Source: Mucidula mucida (taxonomy: Eukaryota; Basidiomycota; Agaricomycetes; Agaricales; Physalacriaceae). Taken from it: a DNA stretch of 64,000 nt. Positions 1 through 11,947 of this stretch are shown one piece after another. The translations under genes were made by a program, and so were the position numbers. A model generated the notes under the pieces. That model made no database searches and was not told the origin of the DNA. It saw only the letters and a list, made by a program, of their open reading frames with translations. Location: positions 310,001-374,000 of the forward strand of contig JADNYV010000004.1 of the NCBI GenBank assembly GCA_015501055.1. Reading direction: 5' to 3'. Within the stretch, counting starts at the first letter, position 1. Every line of letters starts with the position of its first letter.

Positions 1-881
1 CAGTTGGGCCAAAGGTGTCAGACTGTACTGCGTGTGTTGTCCGGGACCGAGACTACAGCGGTTTCGTCAAGAGCGAGTTCAGGGACCATGATAGGAACTG
101 ACCGCCCCCCACTGCCGAAACCACAAACGCGCAAGTTAGCCCTCTTCTCGGACGTCACAACGACCGTGTGGAGTCTGGAAGTTTGGATCTGCCGAATTTG
201 GAGAGGCAAAAAGCGAGTAGAGATGCTTGACTGTTCGGTTGTATCGCGATGTGGAATTAAGACTTGTTCCGGATGTGTACGGTCATTGCCGTCGCCTAGT
301 CCTAGTGTAGCATTTCTATAGCCAAGTTACGACCATGTACGGTGTAGGATGGCGCGGCACAAACCTATTAGTACCCCAGGTGAAAAGTTCTGCTCGTGCA
401 GCAGACTCTGGCTTAGTTCCTTCGATCGCAGAGTTATAAAGTTCGAAAGCATTGTAGCCTTCGGCATCCTTCAACGACACGTCGATATCTGAGCGCTCCA
501 GAAGCAGAATCCTGGGGGACAATGAGATGGACGGCGGCAGAGATGGCGTATGACTCACGCCGCGGCGACGTTTCCGGCGTAGAGTGCTCGGTGAAGAGGA
601 GTCCAACGGTTCTCCAAATCCTGAGCATTGACATCGATGACAGGGTGACGGAGCAGCAGCCTAACATACTCGAGCGCGTCGGCATATGAGCAGGCAAGAT
701 GGAGAACGGTCCTTCCCAACGAATCGCGGCCGTTTATTTCAGCTGCTATCGCGGTGCCTGCTTTGGACCAAGACTTTCCTCCGCTGCTGCTGATGCCGAC
801 CGTTCGGTCATTGATGGCATCGAGCAGACGCTGGAAAGCCTGCTGATTGCGTAGCGCAAAATGAACATGAAGCAAGGTCAT
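1..881 (-). CDS. IBTK-like ankyrin-RCC1 protein, 5' part (runs off left edge)
   Basis: This is the amino-terminal part of an ankyrin-repeat/RCC1-repeat protein of the type of inhibitor of Bruton tyrosine kinase; relatives carry BTB domains further on, which would lie outside the window. Exons read on the minus strand are 881-559, 511-365, 315-103 and 52 to the edge, with introns of 48-50 bp and GT-AG ends. Two ankyrin-like stretches are seen (GRTVLHLACSYADALEYVRL, then NRWTPLHRALYAGNVAA), followed by RCC1 signatures AELFTWGTNRNATLGLGDG and VCGFGSGGRLGPGQ. The start is the ATG at 881, just before LLHVHFALRNQQAFQ. Upstream codons look protein-like (LDLLKSLKAF) in a frame one base off, so the true start may be further upstream if a base is missing near 900-915. 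Family members are adaptors, for example for ubiquitin ligases; the role here is inferred only from domains. Confidence 0.8.
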
Positions 882-1150
882 ACACCAGATAAGAGTCTGA
901 CAAGGCGACCCAGAAAAGCCTTGAGACTTTTCAGGAGATCGAGTTGCCCAGAGATCGCTGTACGGTTTAGCACAGCGACGCGACAAACGACAAATGCCGT
1001 ATAAATACTAGAATACAGAGGCAGTGACGGTGAGCAAGGAAGAACGTTCGTGTGTGTAGTTTGCTGTCATCGGTTCCGTCAGCAGCTTGCTCAATCCGGA
1101 AGATAGCACGTTGGCGGACCGGGTTCCGAGAAACTTGCTTTTTTTCCACC

Positions 1151-3591
1151 ATGTCCACTCAAGCGGAGGTGGCTAAACCTAAAGTACGTTGCTCTGTCAA
1201 TATACTGCATTATTCCTCTTATTCTGACAGAACACAGGACAAAACCAAAGCCAAGAAACGCTATCTCAAAAAGAAAAAAGAAAATCGCAAAAAGAACAAA
1301 CAAACCAAACGAGCTGGACCACTTCAGACCGATCCAACTCTGCCGCAGGAATCAGATGTCTCAGAGGACGACTCAGAGGACGAAGATGATGCTGAGGATA
1401 TCGTAATGGACGCGCCCATAGTAGATGCCAAGGAGGTACCACCCAAGAAAAGACGGAAACTTCAAGTTCCTCTCCCTGAAGATGATATGGTCGTGGACAT
1501 ACCAGAGGCACCTTCAATCTATACGGGTGTAGACATCTCTGCCGGCACATTACCGTCTTTTCCTCTACCCGTTCACCCGAATCTTCCATCCCGGTCCGAC
1601 CTTGCACTTCAAGGTCTTGATAAAGCACTCGTTGACGCCGAATTTGTGGATCCATCTAACACTCTTACTTTCTCTGCGGATGGTCCAGATGATGGCGCGA
1701 CTGGATTGAGTGAAAAGATACGGAAACGGTTGCACGACCTCGGAGTCACTCAATTATTTGCCGGTATGTTCCTCTTCAATATGTGACACGCGAATGACGC
1801 TTCTAATAGTGCAAACAACACTACTCCCTTTCCTACTCCCGCAAGAAAAACTGAAGAAATCGCTGTATCGTCCTTACGACGTACCTCAAGATGTTTGCGT
1901 GTCAGCTCCGACTGGTAGTGGTAAGACACTTGCCTACGTGCTGCCGATTATAGAGGTGACCTCCTTCGTTTCATTGTCACAGCGTAATGGTAACAATGCT
2001 TCCAGGTTCTATCTTCTCGAGTCGTTACTCGCCTTCGCGCTCTGATCGTGCTACCTACTCGGGATCTTGTACTGCAAGTGAGGGAAACATTTGAAGCTCT
2101 CTCGCGGGGACGCGGTTTAAGGGTAACTCCTTTCTCTACTCTTGGTTTCCGTACTCCAATCCTGAGCTAGATAGGAACAGCGACCGGCCAAAATTCGTTT
2201 TCTCATGAGCAATCGCAGCTCGTTTTTGACAAATCTCCTGGGTTAGTCTAGCCACAAAATTATCTATTACAATCCAATGCCATATAGCCTGCAGGGAGGT
2301 TCCAGTAAAGTAGATGTACTTATCTGCACTCCGGGACGATTAATCGACCACATCAACGGAACGCCTAATTTTTCTCTTCAACATCTTCGTTTCTTGGTAC
2401 ATCTCACAACTCTGTTCATCGCATATATGTTTTAACGAATTACAGGTCATTGACGAAGCGGACAGACTATTAGCACAATCTTTCCAAGACTGGCTGGCGC
2501 AGGTGCTGAGTGCCACACAACCCTCTACTTCTCACTCTGGGCTCCCTCCACTGTTCGACGAGTCTGGCATATCGCGCCATGACGCGTTCGCCCCCGCCTT
2601 CCACCCTTACCACTTTCCCGCCCTAGATGGAGCCCACTTTGTTCCCGAGCGAAAGGAATCATCGTGTCAGAAGCTCTTGTTCTCTGCTACGCTCACTCGG
2701 GATCCCTCCAAAATCGCCGCCCTGAACCTTCGCGATCCGAAATATTTCATTATTCGCGGCAAGGAGGGACAATCTGAGCTTCTTGACGTCGTCATGGAGA
2801 AGTTCTCAATGCCAGAAACTTTGACGGTGAGTTCATCAATCAGTTTTCGACTTCGTTGCCAACTGTCCACAGGAACATATGATTGTATGCGAGGCATCAC
2901 GTAAACCATTAATGTTCTTCTATCTCGTTCACATGCGAGCAGTGGTTAATGGTCTTGTCTTCACGAAGTCTGCTGAATCAACGACTCGACTTGTTCGTCT
3001 ATTCGACTTTTTCGAATCCAAACGTGGCGGCGAAAACCCAATTGTCGTCCGATCGTATTCTAGTGATTTGAGTGCCATGGAGCGCAAGGCTATTCTGGAC
3101 AAATTCAGAAAGCAAGAAATTCATATGTAGGTTGACGGGTTCGTGATCGATGCACAGATGCTCATTCCTTCTCAGATTAGTTTGCTCCGATCTCATATCG
3201 AGAGGTATCGACATCAGCCACGTATCACACGTTGTGAGCTACGATGTTCCTGTCGATATGAGGAAATATGTCCATCGAGTAGGACGGACTGCTCGGGCAG
3301 GACGAGAAGGCCACGCCTGGTCCTTGGTGGAGGAACAAGAAGTAGGTCAGTCTTACTCGATTAAGACCTTCTGACTAAGTATACAGGCGAGATACTTCAA
3401 AAATATGCTAAAAACCGCCGGTCATTTGGAGCAGGTCAAGAAACTGCGCGTCAGTGACAACGAGCTTGTGTCACTCGCACCGCACTATGAGGTGTGTTTG
3501 TCGGTCCGCTCTTTCATTACCAGGCGTAACCTAACTTCGGCAGTGGGCACTTGAGCAGCTGAAAGAAGCTTATGCTAGGGGAGAGCCGTAG
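1151..3591 (+). CDS. DBP6: DEAD-box ATP-dependent RNA helicase, Dbp6/DDX51 type
   Basis: An RNA helicase of the Dbp6/DDX51 group, which acts in the nucleolus in early 60S ribosomal subunit assembly. Eleven exons were read: 1151-1183, 1238-1763, 1810-1955, 2006-2122, 2171-2241, 2306-2396, 2446-2826, 2873-3126, 3176-3341, 3387-3491 and 3544-3591. The start is ATG in an accATGtcc context. The N-terminus is lysine-rich, then acidic. Helicase motifs appear in order: SAPTGSGKT (motif I), VLPTRDL (Ia), [16 protein letters not shown] (motif II), LLFSATL (motif III), [10 protein letters not shown] (motif V) and [15 protein letters not shown] (motif VI). A long insert between motifs II and III, with a serine/histidine-rich stretch, matches this subgroup rather than eIF4A-like helicases. 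It diverges from the IBTK-like gene across 269 bp that contain a TATAAATA at 1000-1007. Confidence 0.93.
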
Positions 3592-4032
3592 AAAAATGAA
3601 GAACGTGTTCTCGAAATGCTTTCGACTAAGGCTATAATGTTTGCAAAATGTGCCGACCATTTCTAAGCGTGTTGTGTATCGGAGGTCGACGTTTGTTCCT
3701 GTATCACAACAGCCATCTGATGGAAAGTGGAGAATCCAAACGGTGGTCATAGTCTCTTCACGAGAACGACTCGCTCTGCCCTACGTTTCCGTTCGCGGAC
3801 GCGTCTGTTCCTGTGTCTAGTAACCAATCACTCGAGTTCAAACGTTAACGTTGATTCTAGGTTCATCATGGATATCGCTTTCCCATTGAAGGACGGCTTC
3901 GAGTGTTGCTCAATCACAATATTCGATGTCAAGAGAGAACATAAGAAACCGTGTAATTAAAAGTTACAGAGAGAATTACAGCGTGTACAACAATCAGTTC
4001 AAATATTTAGTTCCTTCATATGCAATTTCCCT
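3592..4032. other. intergenic, convergent 3' ends
   Basis: This 441-bp stretch lies between the stop codons of the helicase and the acetate kinase. No reading frame with coding character, repeat or RNA gene was seen; it should hold the two 3' untranslated regions and polyadenylation sites. Confidence 0.5.
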
Positions 4033-5596
4033 CTATGGTGTTTGTTCCCAGAACTTTCCTGTCTGCGAACATTCCAACGCCATCTCGAACTGCGCCACAA
4101 AGATCAGACATGTCAAATTTTCTGAGCTATGACGGTGCACTCACCTGTTCGTCCGTCCTACATACGAGAATCTTCTTGGTTTCGGTGGGGCGTGCGGTGA
4201 TATCGAAAACGACTCCTTCTTGCGAGTCTACGCTCTGATTCGCTTCGTCTGAAACGCCCTGAAAGCCTAAACATTGAGCTTTTCGCCAATCGCCTTCCTC
4301 AGCTCCTTACTCCGTTCACCTATGCCACCCGAGAATACAATAGCATCCATCTGGCCGTCTAGCTTCAGGTGATAAGAACCAATGTAGTTCAATATGCGAT
4401 CAGCAAAGAGATTGAAGGCCAACTTGTCGACTTCAGATCCTTCCTGAGCGCGACGCGTAATCAGACCGAAATCTGTCGTTCCAGTAAGGGACTTCCATCC
4501 CGCCTTTGAATTGAGTATGTTTTCTGCCTGCACAAGATTAACAAGGAAACAAAGCTCAGCGAAGAAGAAGAGTACCTGCGTAACATGGAGTTGAGTCGCA
4601 ACCTTGGGATCGTGACTGATCCTTCCCGCTTTATTGGTGTAATGGAAGATGAGACTGGGGTCAATGCACCTGACCGTGTGGCACCGGGCAGGCCGTTGAG
4701 TGGGGTCAGTCCCATGGACGTGTCAACGAATGTCCGCCTTTGACAGCACATACAGATGCGCCTGACCCGAGGTGAAGTAATATAAGGTTGAGGGAGGTTG
4801 CCGGCTATTGATATATAATCAGACGGCGTCAGCAGGTAGATAACAGCAGCACATGCCTTGTCTAGGTACTGGGCGACGGAACGTAGTATGAAGGAATCTG
4901 GCATTAGTACGTTAGCGTGAGTCTAGTCGCATCCCAGAACCTGCTCGACGTACAACTGAGGCCGTGGAATCCGTACTTTTTGAGACCCCGTTTCTTGGCG
5001 ACTGTTTGGTCGATTGCATAACTCGCGATGTGCGACGGGATAGAGCGGTGGAAGGCTGTATCGAAAAAAGCGATGGAATTTGCGTTTGGAAGGACAGAAA
5101 TGCAGGATTTGATTACTGCAAGCGCTGCACCGTTGTGTCTACACAAAATCTCAGCATGGCGAAGGAAGAGCTAGGCACACACGTACAGCGGAGCAAGATC
5201 AGAGAGTTTCTCAATATGATGATAAGTTTCATCGCTGATGACCACTGATTCCAAGAAATCTCCACCGTGTACGACTCGATGGCAAATTTGAACTATCTTG
5301 GTCTTGTCAATATTCGCGACTGTCTGTAGAATATCGAGGAAGTGTGCGAAGCCTGAGGCGTGATCTGTGACGGAAGGGGTAACTTCGTTCTTGATGGTAC
5401 GCGTCGAGGAAGACAGACGCTCGAAGCTGAATGTCGCAGGAGGCGCTGTGATACTTGAGATGGATGACACCAAGATTAAACGTGGAGGTTCGACGGGTGA
5501 CGCGTTAATCTGATAGAGGGAAATCTTGAGTGAAGACGACCCGGCATTGCATGAGAGTATGTAACCGCTGCGGGGAGCTTGTGTGATGTCTGACAT
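4033..5596 (-). pseudogene. acetate kinase with three apparent single-base frame breaks
   Basis: Acetate kinase interconverts acetyl phosphate plus ADP with acetate plus ATP; in basidiomycetes it acts with phosphoketolase. Minus-strand exons are 5596-5187, 5138-4954, 4897-4857, 4804-4576, 4527-4145 and 4089-4033. The N-terminus has the family signature LSCNAGSSSLKISLY. Later motifs are QICHRVVHGG, FFDTAFHRSIP, KKYGFHGLS, HLGSGAS, DTSMGLTPLNGLPGATRSG, IFHYTNKAG and VFSGGIGERS. The intron at 4805-4856 has a GC donor (GACAAG|GCATGT). The conserved protein can only be followed by changing frame at about 4726-4731, 4666-4672 and 4268-4272, each time as if one base were missing. Either the gene is decaying or these are assembly indels; the neighbouring phosphoketolase, also about 1.5-3 kb long, shows none. 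It diverges from phosphoketolase across 420 bp, which suggests joint regulation. Family identity is certain; pseudogene status is not. Confidence 0.75.
4805..4856 (-). other. GC-AG intron in the acetate kinase gene
   Basis: A 52-bp intron runs from GCATGT to ATCAATAG. Removing it joins AQYLDK to PATSLNLILLHLGSGAS in one frame, as the acetate kinase family requires. No GT donor nearby gives the same result, so this GC donor is supported by protein continuity. Confidence 0.75.
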
Positions 5597-6016
5597 GGTA
5601 AGAAGCTAACGCGTGGGGGGCGCCCGAGGATTAAGGCTATTGAGCGAGAGTCGACACACAGGCCGGTCTGGGGAAGGAAGGAGCTTAAAGACGAGATCAG
5701 TGGAGGAGGTCATTGGTTCGTATGGAGTGACGTCAGACTAAGTTCGAGAGGACGCCGAGGTTTCCACCGTTCTGGTATTCAGTGTTCACGGTTATCCTCC
5801 GCCAGCTTCCGCCAGACTCGGTAGGCCCCCGAGCCTGAGCCTCTCCTCATAAATTGCCTAAAGCGGCTTAGTCAAAGGCTGTTCTCGACCAGTTAAAGCA
5901 TCGATGGACGTTTCATTCACCTGGGCGTCATCTACGCCAATGACGATTATCAAAGCATATAAATACTTCTACAAGTATCGCTTCGGTCTCCAACAAACAC
6001 CCTCGACATCTCACCA
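5597..6016. promoter_or_regulatory. divergent promoter region of acetate kinase and phosphoketolase, with TATA box
   Basis: This 420-bp region separates the two divergent start codons. A TATAAATA lies at 5958-5965, 52 bp upstream of the phosphoketolase ATG, facing the plus strand. GC-rich direct repeats (tccgccagcttccgccag) occur near 5800-5815. No reading frame is credible here. Shared control of both genes is inferred from the arrangement only. Confidence 0.55.
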
Positions 6017-9000
6017 ATGCCTGGACAAGTACTCTACCAAGCAAACCCACAACCAGATCCGTCGTTGCTTCCTGATTCCATTTTGGAATTCAGCGTTAAG
6101 CTCGACACCAAGAACTATCTTCCTCAGGATGAGCTCAAGGCCGTCCAGAAGTTCAGGAGAGCGGCAGATTACATCGCTGCTGGTGAGCACTCTTTATCAG
6201 TCCGTGCTATAGTACTGACTTTCGTCCTTGTAGCTATGATCTTTTTGAACGGCAATGTACTTTTGAAAGACAAGTTGACACACGATAACATCAAGCCCCG
6301 CCTTCTCGGCCATTGGGGAACATGTCCAGGACTGAACATGGTTTATGCACATCTCAACCGGTATGCGACTCCAGTCACTCTTGCCCTAGCTGTTACTCAA
6401 TGTTATACAGAGTTATCAGCAAGTCTGGTTTAGACGCGCTCTACGTTGTTGGTCCAGGTTGGTCCGCTATGACATCATATACTCCTCAATCTAACGTTCC
6501 CCAGGACATGGTGCTCCTGCTATTCTGTCTTGCCTCTGGCTGGAAGATTCCCTCAATGCCTTCCTTCCCGAATACACCCGCAATTTTTCAGGGCTGCAAA
6601 AGCTCATCTCGGGCTTCAGCGCTCCTGGTGGACCACCAAGGTTAGGTTTACATCAACTGCGTCATGTATACAAACTAACGAAAACTCTCTCCAGTCACAT
6701 CAATGCCGAAACCCCCGGCGCCATCCACGAAGGTGGAGAGCTTGGATATGCTCTTAGTGTCTCGTTCGGTGCTGTAATGGACAAACCTGACCTCGTTGTC
6801 GCCTGCGTAGTCGGTGATGGTGAAGCTGAGACTGGTCCTACTGCAACAGCTTGGCACGGATTCAAGTATATTGATCCCGCCGAGTCTGGCGCCGTCCTCC
6901 CCATCATCCATGTCAATGGGTTCAAGATCTCCGAGCGTACCATATACGGTACCATGGACGACAAGGAGATGACCGCTCTTTTCACGTTCGTAAATCTTCC
7001 AACCCAAGAACTAGTAGCTGATAGTTGCTTAGTGGCTACGGCTATCAACCACGCATCATCTCAGATCTTGAGAACCTCGACAATGACCTCGCTGCGTCAA
7101 TGGATTGGGCCCTAGCCGAAATCAAGAAGATTCAGACTGCCGCTCGTACGGGCAAGCCGATCACGAAGCCTCGTTGGCCAGTCCTCATTCTTCGCACGCC
7201 GAAAGGTCTCGCTGGACCCAAGTCATTTAACGGAGAGCTCATTGAAGGCTCATTTCACTCTCACCAAGTTCCCCTTCCTAACGCGAAGACCTCTGATGAG
7301 GAACTCACCGCGCTCGGTGAATGGTTAAGGAGCTACAAACCAGAAGAACTCTTCACCGACGAAGGTAGTCCCGTTGACGAAGTCCTCAGTATCGTTCCAG
7401 TCGAATCGGAAAAGAAGTTGGGCCAGAAGGTGGAGAGCTACAAAGCCTATATTCCTCTTGATCTTCCAGAATGGAGCGATTTCGGCGTCAAGAAGGGCAG
7501 CGAAGAGAGCTGTATGAAGACTATTGGCCAGTTTTTGAAGGGTGTCGTTGCAAGGTACGTGTTTATAATCTTTGTGCTACGTTGGCTTATCGTTTCTTAT
7601 CGCAGGAATCCCTCAACCTTCCGTATCTTCTCCCCCGATGAATTGGTATCAAACAAGTTGGACGCGGTCCTTGATGACTCTGGTCGTAACTTCCAATGGG
7701 ATGTTGCGTCTCGCAACAATGGTGGTCGCGTTGTAGAGATTCTGTCCGAACACACATGCCAAGGTATGCTCCAAGGATATACCTTGACTGGACGCACTGG
7801 CTTGTTCCCGAGTTACGAGGCCTTTCTGGGCATTGTTCACACTATGATGGTACAATACTCTAAATTCGCGAAGATGGTGCGTTTATCCACAATTTTATGA
7901 GCCGTATCTGATGACCGTTGCAGGCCGCTGAGACATCTTGGCGTCAAGATGTGGGATCGCTCAACTACCTCGAGACGTCTACATGGACGCGTCAAGAACA
8001 CAATGGTTTCTCACATCAAAATCCGTATGACTACCTTCTGACCATAAAACGTACATCAACTAATTGCCCTCAAGCTCCTTCATTGGCGCGGTTCTCAATC
8101 TCAAACCGCGTGCTGCGCGTGTCTACCTGCCACCGGATGCTAATTGCTTCTTGTCGACTGTCTCCCACTGTCTTCGGGCCAAGAACTATGTCAACCTTAT
8201 GGTTGGCAGTAAGCAGCCTACACCTGTTTGGCTATCGCCCGAAGACGCGAACCGCCACTGCATAGCAGGAGCTTCAGTGTGGAAGTTCGCTAGTGTTGAC
8301 GAGGGAGTCGATCCCGACGTGTAAGCTCTGTTCTTACCTCGACGGCCCATGGTGCTAACAGATTACGATACAGTGTCTTGGTCGGTATCGGTGTGGAGGT
8401 AACTTTCGAGGTTATCGCCGCTGCCGCACTCCTCCGCCAGTATGCACCTCAACTACGCGTCCGCGTCGTTAACGTTACAGACTTGATGATTTTGGGTGTC
8501 CACGGTTCTCACCCTCATTCATTAACCGACGACGCCTTCGATGCCCTGTTCACTCACGACAAGCCAATCATTATCAACTATCACGGCTACCCCATGGAGT
8601 TGAAAGGATTGCTATTCGGACGACCCAAGCTAGATAGGGTCACCATTCATGGTTATTTGGAGGAAGGAACCACGACTTCGCCTTTCGACGCAAGTCTACA
8701 CGTTGTCCTTTTGTTCGCTTTACTGACTTTGAATTCTGCAGATGATGCTCTGCAATCAAACTTCGCGGTACGATATCGCTCTAGACGCTGTCCGTGGGGG
8801 CGCTTTGGGTAACCCCAAGGTCGCTGTGTCAGCTCATGAGATAGAGAGCTATCTGAAGCATCTTGCTCGAAAGGACAAAGACTACATTTACGCCAACGGC
8901 AAAGGTCTGTATCTTTCTCACTAAATCGTAGTTCTGACACTGACCGCCTTCGCAGACCGCGTTGGCACTTTTGACGTCCCAAATTTGCATGAACCTGGAA

Positions 9001-9047
9001 TAGTATTGACCACTCAGTGTATTACCCGGAGAGACTGTAAGATGTAG
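6017..9047 (+). CDS. XFP: phosphoketolase (xylulose-5-phosphate/fructose-6-phosphate)
   Basis: A thiamine-diphosphate enzyme that splits xylulose-5-phosphate or fructose-6-phosphate with phosphate, giving acetyl phosphate and a shorter sugar phosphate. Starting from [15 protein letters not shown] the protein can be followed through about eleven short introns to the stop at 9045-9047, without frame breaks. Family motifs are [63 protein letters not shown] (cofactor-binding region) and, later, INYHGYP and [20 protein letters not shown]. Length (about 820 residues) fits the family. It sits head-to-head with acetate kinase, which would convert its product to acetate and ATP. The tail is RRDCKM; CKM loosely fits a peroxisomal tripeptide, but the enzyme is normally cytosolic, so this is noted without weight. 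Confidence 0.95.
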
Positions 9048-9778
9048 AATATCCGGTATAATTGTACAATTATTGTAAAGCATCAATGGACTTTCTTTGC
9101 ACTCCCCTGTTTGAGGCCTGACACAGTTTGTTGCTTATTGACAGTAACCCCTAGAGCAGCGGGAATTATAATGTCCGTTAGTCCAAGATTCCAGTTGCGA
9201 GTCGAGACGTTCTGTCTAGTTGGGAATGAAACGAAGAACGCCACATGTGCGCTTCTTGAGCCAAAAGTTCAAGTCCGCATTCAATAGCGGAGATCACCAG
9301 GAGTTAGTACAAGGTTCTGCGAGGAGAAGTGGTGGGTTTAAAGAGCTTCGTGGGCATGCAAGAACAATTGGAACAGACTGGTATGTAACAATTAAGACGG
9401 GAGACTTTGACACGTTCAGCTGATACGAGCGATCCATCGATCAATGCTTATGAAGGGCCATGGAGGGACGGCCGCCAAGGGTCGACACATAGAGCCTTGT
9501 TGGAGGAGAGCTATATGACGGTGGGCATTCCTTGAGAGTCGGACAGACAGGAACATTGTATCTGACGGGGCAATTGGTTCATAAATTGAGTGGAAGCATT
9601 GGCCGGTTTCAAGAGGCACAGCGGCCGAACCATTGGGGCCACGTGCCATTCAAATTTGGCTTTTGTAGCAATTGCCCAGGTCCTGTGCAGCCTTTCTCCT
9701 TTACTCACTGGGCTTGCTCCCAGCCATTTCTGCGCTGCTCGGCCTTTTCCCCCTCTTCCTATTCAATATTTCGCCGTC
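9048..9778. promoter_or_regulatory. intergenic and promoter of the casein kinase gene
   Basis: This 731-bp stretch has no convincing gene. Its last 90 bases before the kinase ATG are pyrimidine-rich (tttctcctttactc, tttccccctcttcc), as is common in core promoters of filamentous fungi. No TATA box was seen near the start. Confidence 0.4.
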
Positions 9779-11947
9779 ATGACCACTCCTCATATCGTCG
9801 CCAGCTCGTCGCCCCACCCGTCCCAGTCGTCCACGTCCAATGGCATTGTTGGTAGTCACTATCGGGTTGGAAAGAAAATCGGGGAGGGCTCGTTTGGTGT
9901 TGTCTTTGAAGGTGAATCCATTCGCAATACAGCTTTTCTATTTGTGGCGCTCTACGGGCTTCAGGAGTTTTGGGCGCTTACCCGCTTCGACGTCTTCAAT
10001 ATGGCCTCTACCGAGTATGCTGATGCTCATTTGCAGGTACAAAGATGTTGTCCAACCATCCTGTAGCCATCAAATTCGTGCGTCTCAATTTTCAGTTGCT
10101 GTCTCGCACTTAACCTCGTCTCAGGAACCTCGCAAATCGGATGCTCCCCAGCTCAGAGACGAATTCCGCTCTTACAGGACACTGAATGGCACCCGTAAGT
10201 CTGTCCGCGTACTACGCTTCAACTGTTCTACACTGTCGGCAACAGCGGGGTCCCTCAAGTTCATCACTTTGGTCAGGAGGGCCTTCACAACGTCCTCGTC
10301 ATTGATTTGCTCGGTCCGAATTTGGAGGACATCTTTGACATGTGTGGGCGCAAATTCTCGGTCAAGACGGTTTGTATGGCTGCGAAACAAATGGTAAGTT
10401 GCTCATACCGTCGTCTCCATCATTATCGGACCACTGCCGCCCCACTCCTACGGGTCGGCTTCCGCTTCTGGTTGCGAACGACGTCTTCTTGTCATTACAT
10501 CGACCCTGGCGCAGAAAACTAATGCCGACTTTCTATAGGTCACTCGCGTACAGGCTATTCACGAAAAGTCTTTAATATACCGCGACATTAAGCCAGACAA
10601 CTTCTTGATCGGTGTTCCGGCTTCCAAGACGGCGAATACAATTCATATTATTGGTGCGTAACTGGGTCGGAACAGCCGCTAGCGCTCTTCGAGCGACATA
10701 TTTCTCAAGATTGGAACTGATACGCATCCTCCGTAGATTTCGGCATGGCGAAACACTATCGAGACCCAAAGACGAAAGTCCACATTCCTTACCGGGAACG
10801 CAAGTCCCTCTCTGGCACCGCTCGTTACATGTCTATCAATACCCATCTTGGTCGGGAGCAGTCCCGACGAGATGATTTGGAATCATTGGGCCACGTCTTC
10901 ATGTATTTCCTACGCGGTGGGCTGCCATGGCAGGGTTTGCGGGCCGCTACCAACAAGCAAAAATATGAAAAAATCGGAGAAAAGAAACAAACCACACCGA
11001 TTAGCGAACTTTGCGAAGGTTTTCCAGGTTAGGATGACATCGCTTGCCCCACTACTTCCACTTATATTTTTCGACTTTAGAGGAATTCGCTATCTACATG
11101 AACTATGTCAGGAAGCTCGGATTCGAAGAGACACCTGATTACGACTTCCTTCGAGAACTTTTCAGTAAAGTCTTGAAGACGTTGGGAGAGCCTGAAGACG
11201 GGGTATTTGATTGGATGCTGTTGAACGATGGGAAAGGATGGCAAGCAAACAACGTAAGCAGTCAACTCTTCGTCTCAATGGAGAATTCATCAATTATGGT
11301 CGCAGTCGAGCTCGCATCACCTTGCACAAGCCCACGCCAACGCCTCATCACCTCATGTACACAGGGAACACCGGCGCGACCGTGACCACGCCGCGCACCG
11401 AAGGGGATCACGTCAAGCAAACCAAGAATCTCCATCTGGTCTGGTCGTTAGTCCAGCACCGGCTCATGTGAAGGGCACACGTCGGCCCACCACGCAAGAC
11501 CGAAACAACTCTGCTCGCGATATTGGGAGTGTGCAACCCCTTGCACCAACAAGTCGGCGGACGAGTCAACAACAACGGGAAGCCAGTGCTCTCGCTAGTG
11601 TTGGTCTCTCGGCACCTCATCCATACGCGACTGCTCCCAGTCCAAATGGTTACCGAACTGGCCGGGAACGCGAGTACGGTCGACACTCACCAAATCCTAA
11701 CGCCCTCGTTAATGGCAATGGCCTGAACAATGGTTCAGAATCATTCCTGTATGGCGCCCAAGTTGCTGGCAAGAATGGCGCCAATTCCCGCGAGGGAACG
11801 ACCACCGGAGGGACCGGTGGGATGCAACATGTTGGCCCAAGAGGCATGGGCGTCTACGATCGTGACCAAATGGCGCGGGTTGGTGAACAGGATGAAGACC
11901 TGGGCCGAAGACGTGGCTTCTGGAGCGTTTTCTGCTGTCGAGGATAA
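9779..11947 (+). CDS. casein kinase I, membrane-anchored Yck type
   Basis: A serine/threonine kinase of the CK1 family. The start is ATG at 9779 ([10 protein letters not shown]). The chain reads [12 protein letters not shown] (glycine loop), HPVAIKF (catalytic Lys), [17 protein letters not shown] (CK1 signature), [10 protein letters not shown] (catalytic loop, Tyr for His), [13 protein letters not shown] (DFG) and the CK1-specific [20 protein letters not shown] in place of APE. After about residue 300 a long low-complexity tail rich in His, Ser, Gly and Asn is encoded mostly by the last exon (about 11312-11947). The protein ends WSVFCCRG; yeast Yck1/Yck2 end in a Cys-Cys pair that is palmitoylated for plasma-membrane anchoring, and the same is expected here. 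Yeast relatives act in morphogenesis, endocytosis and glucose sensing. At least seven introns are needed. Confidence 0.93.
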
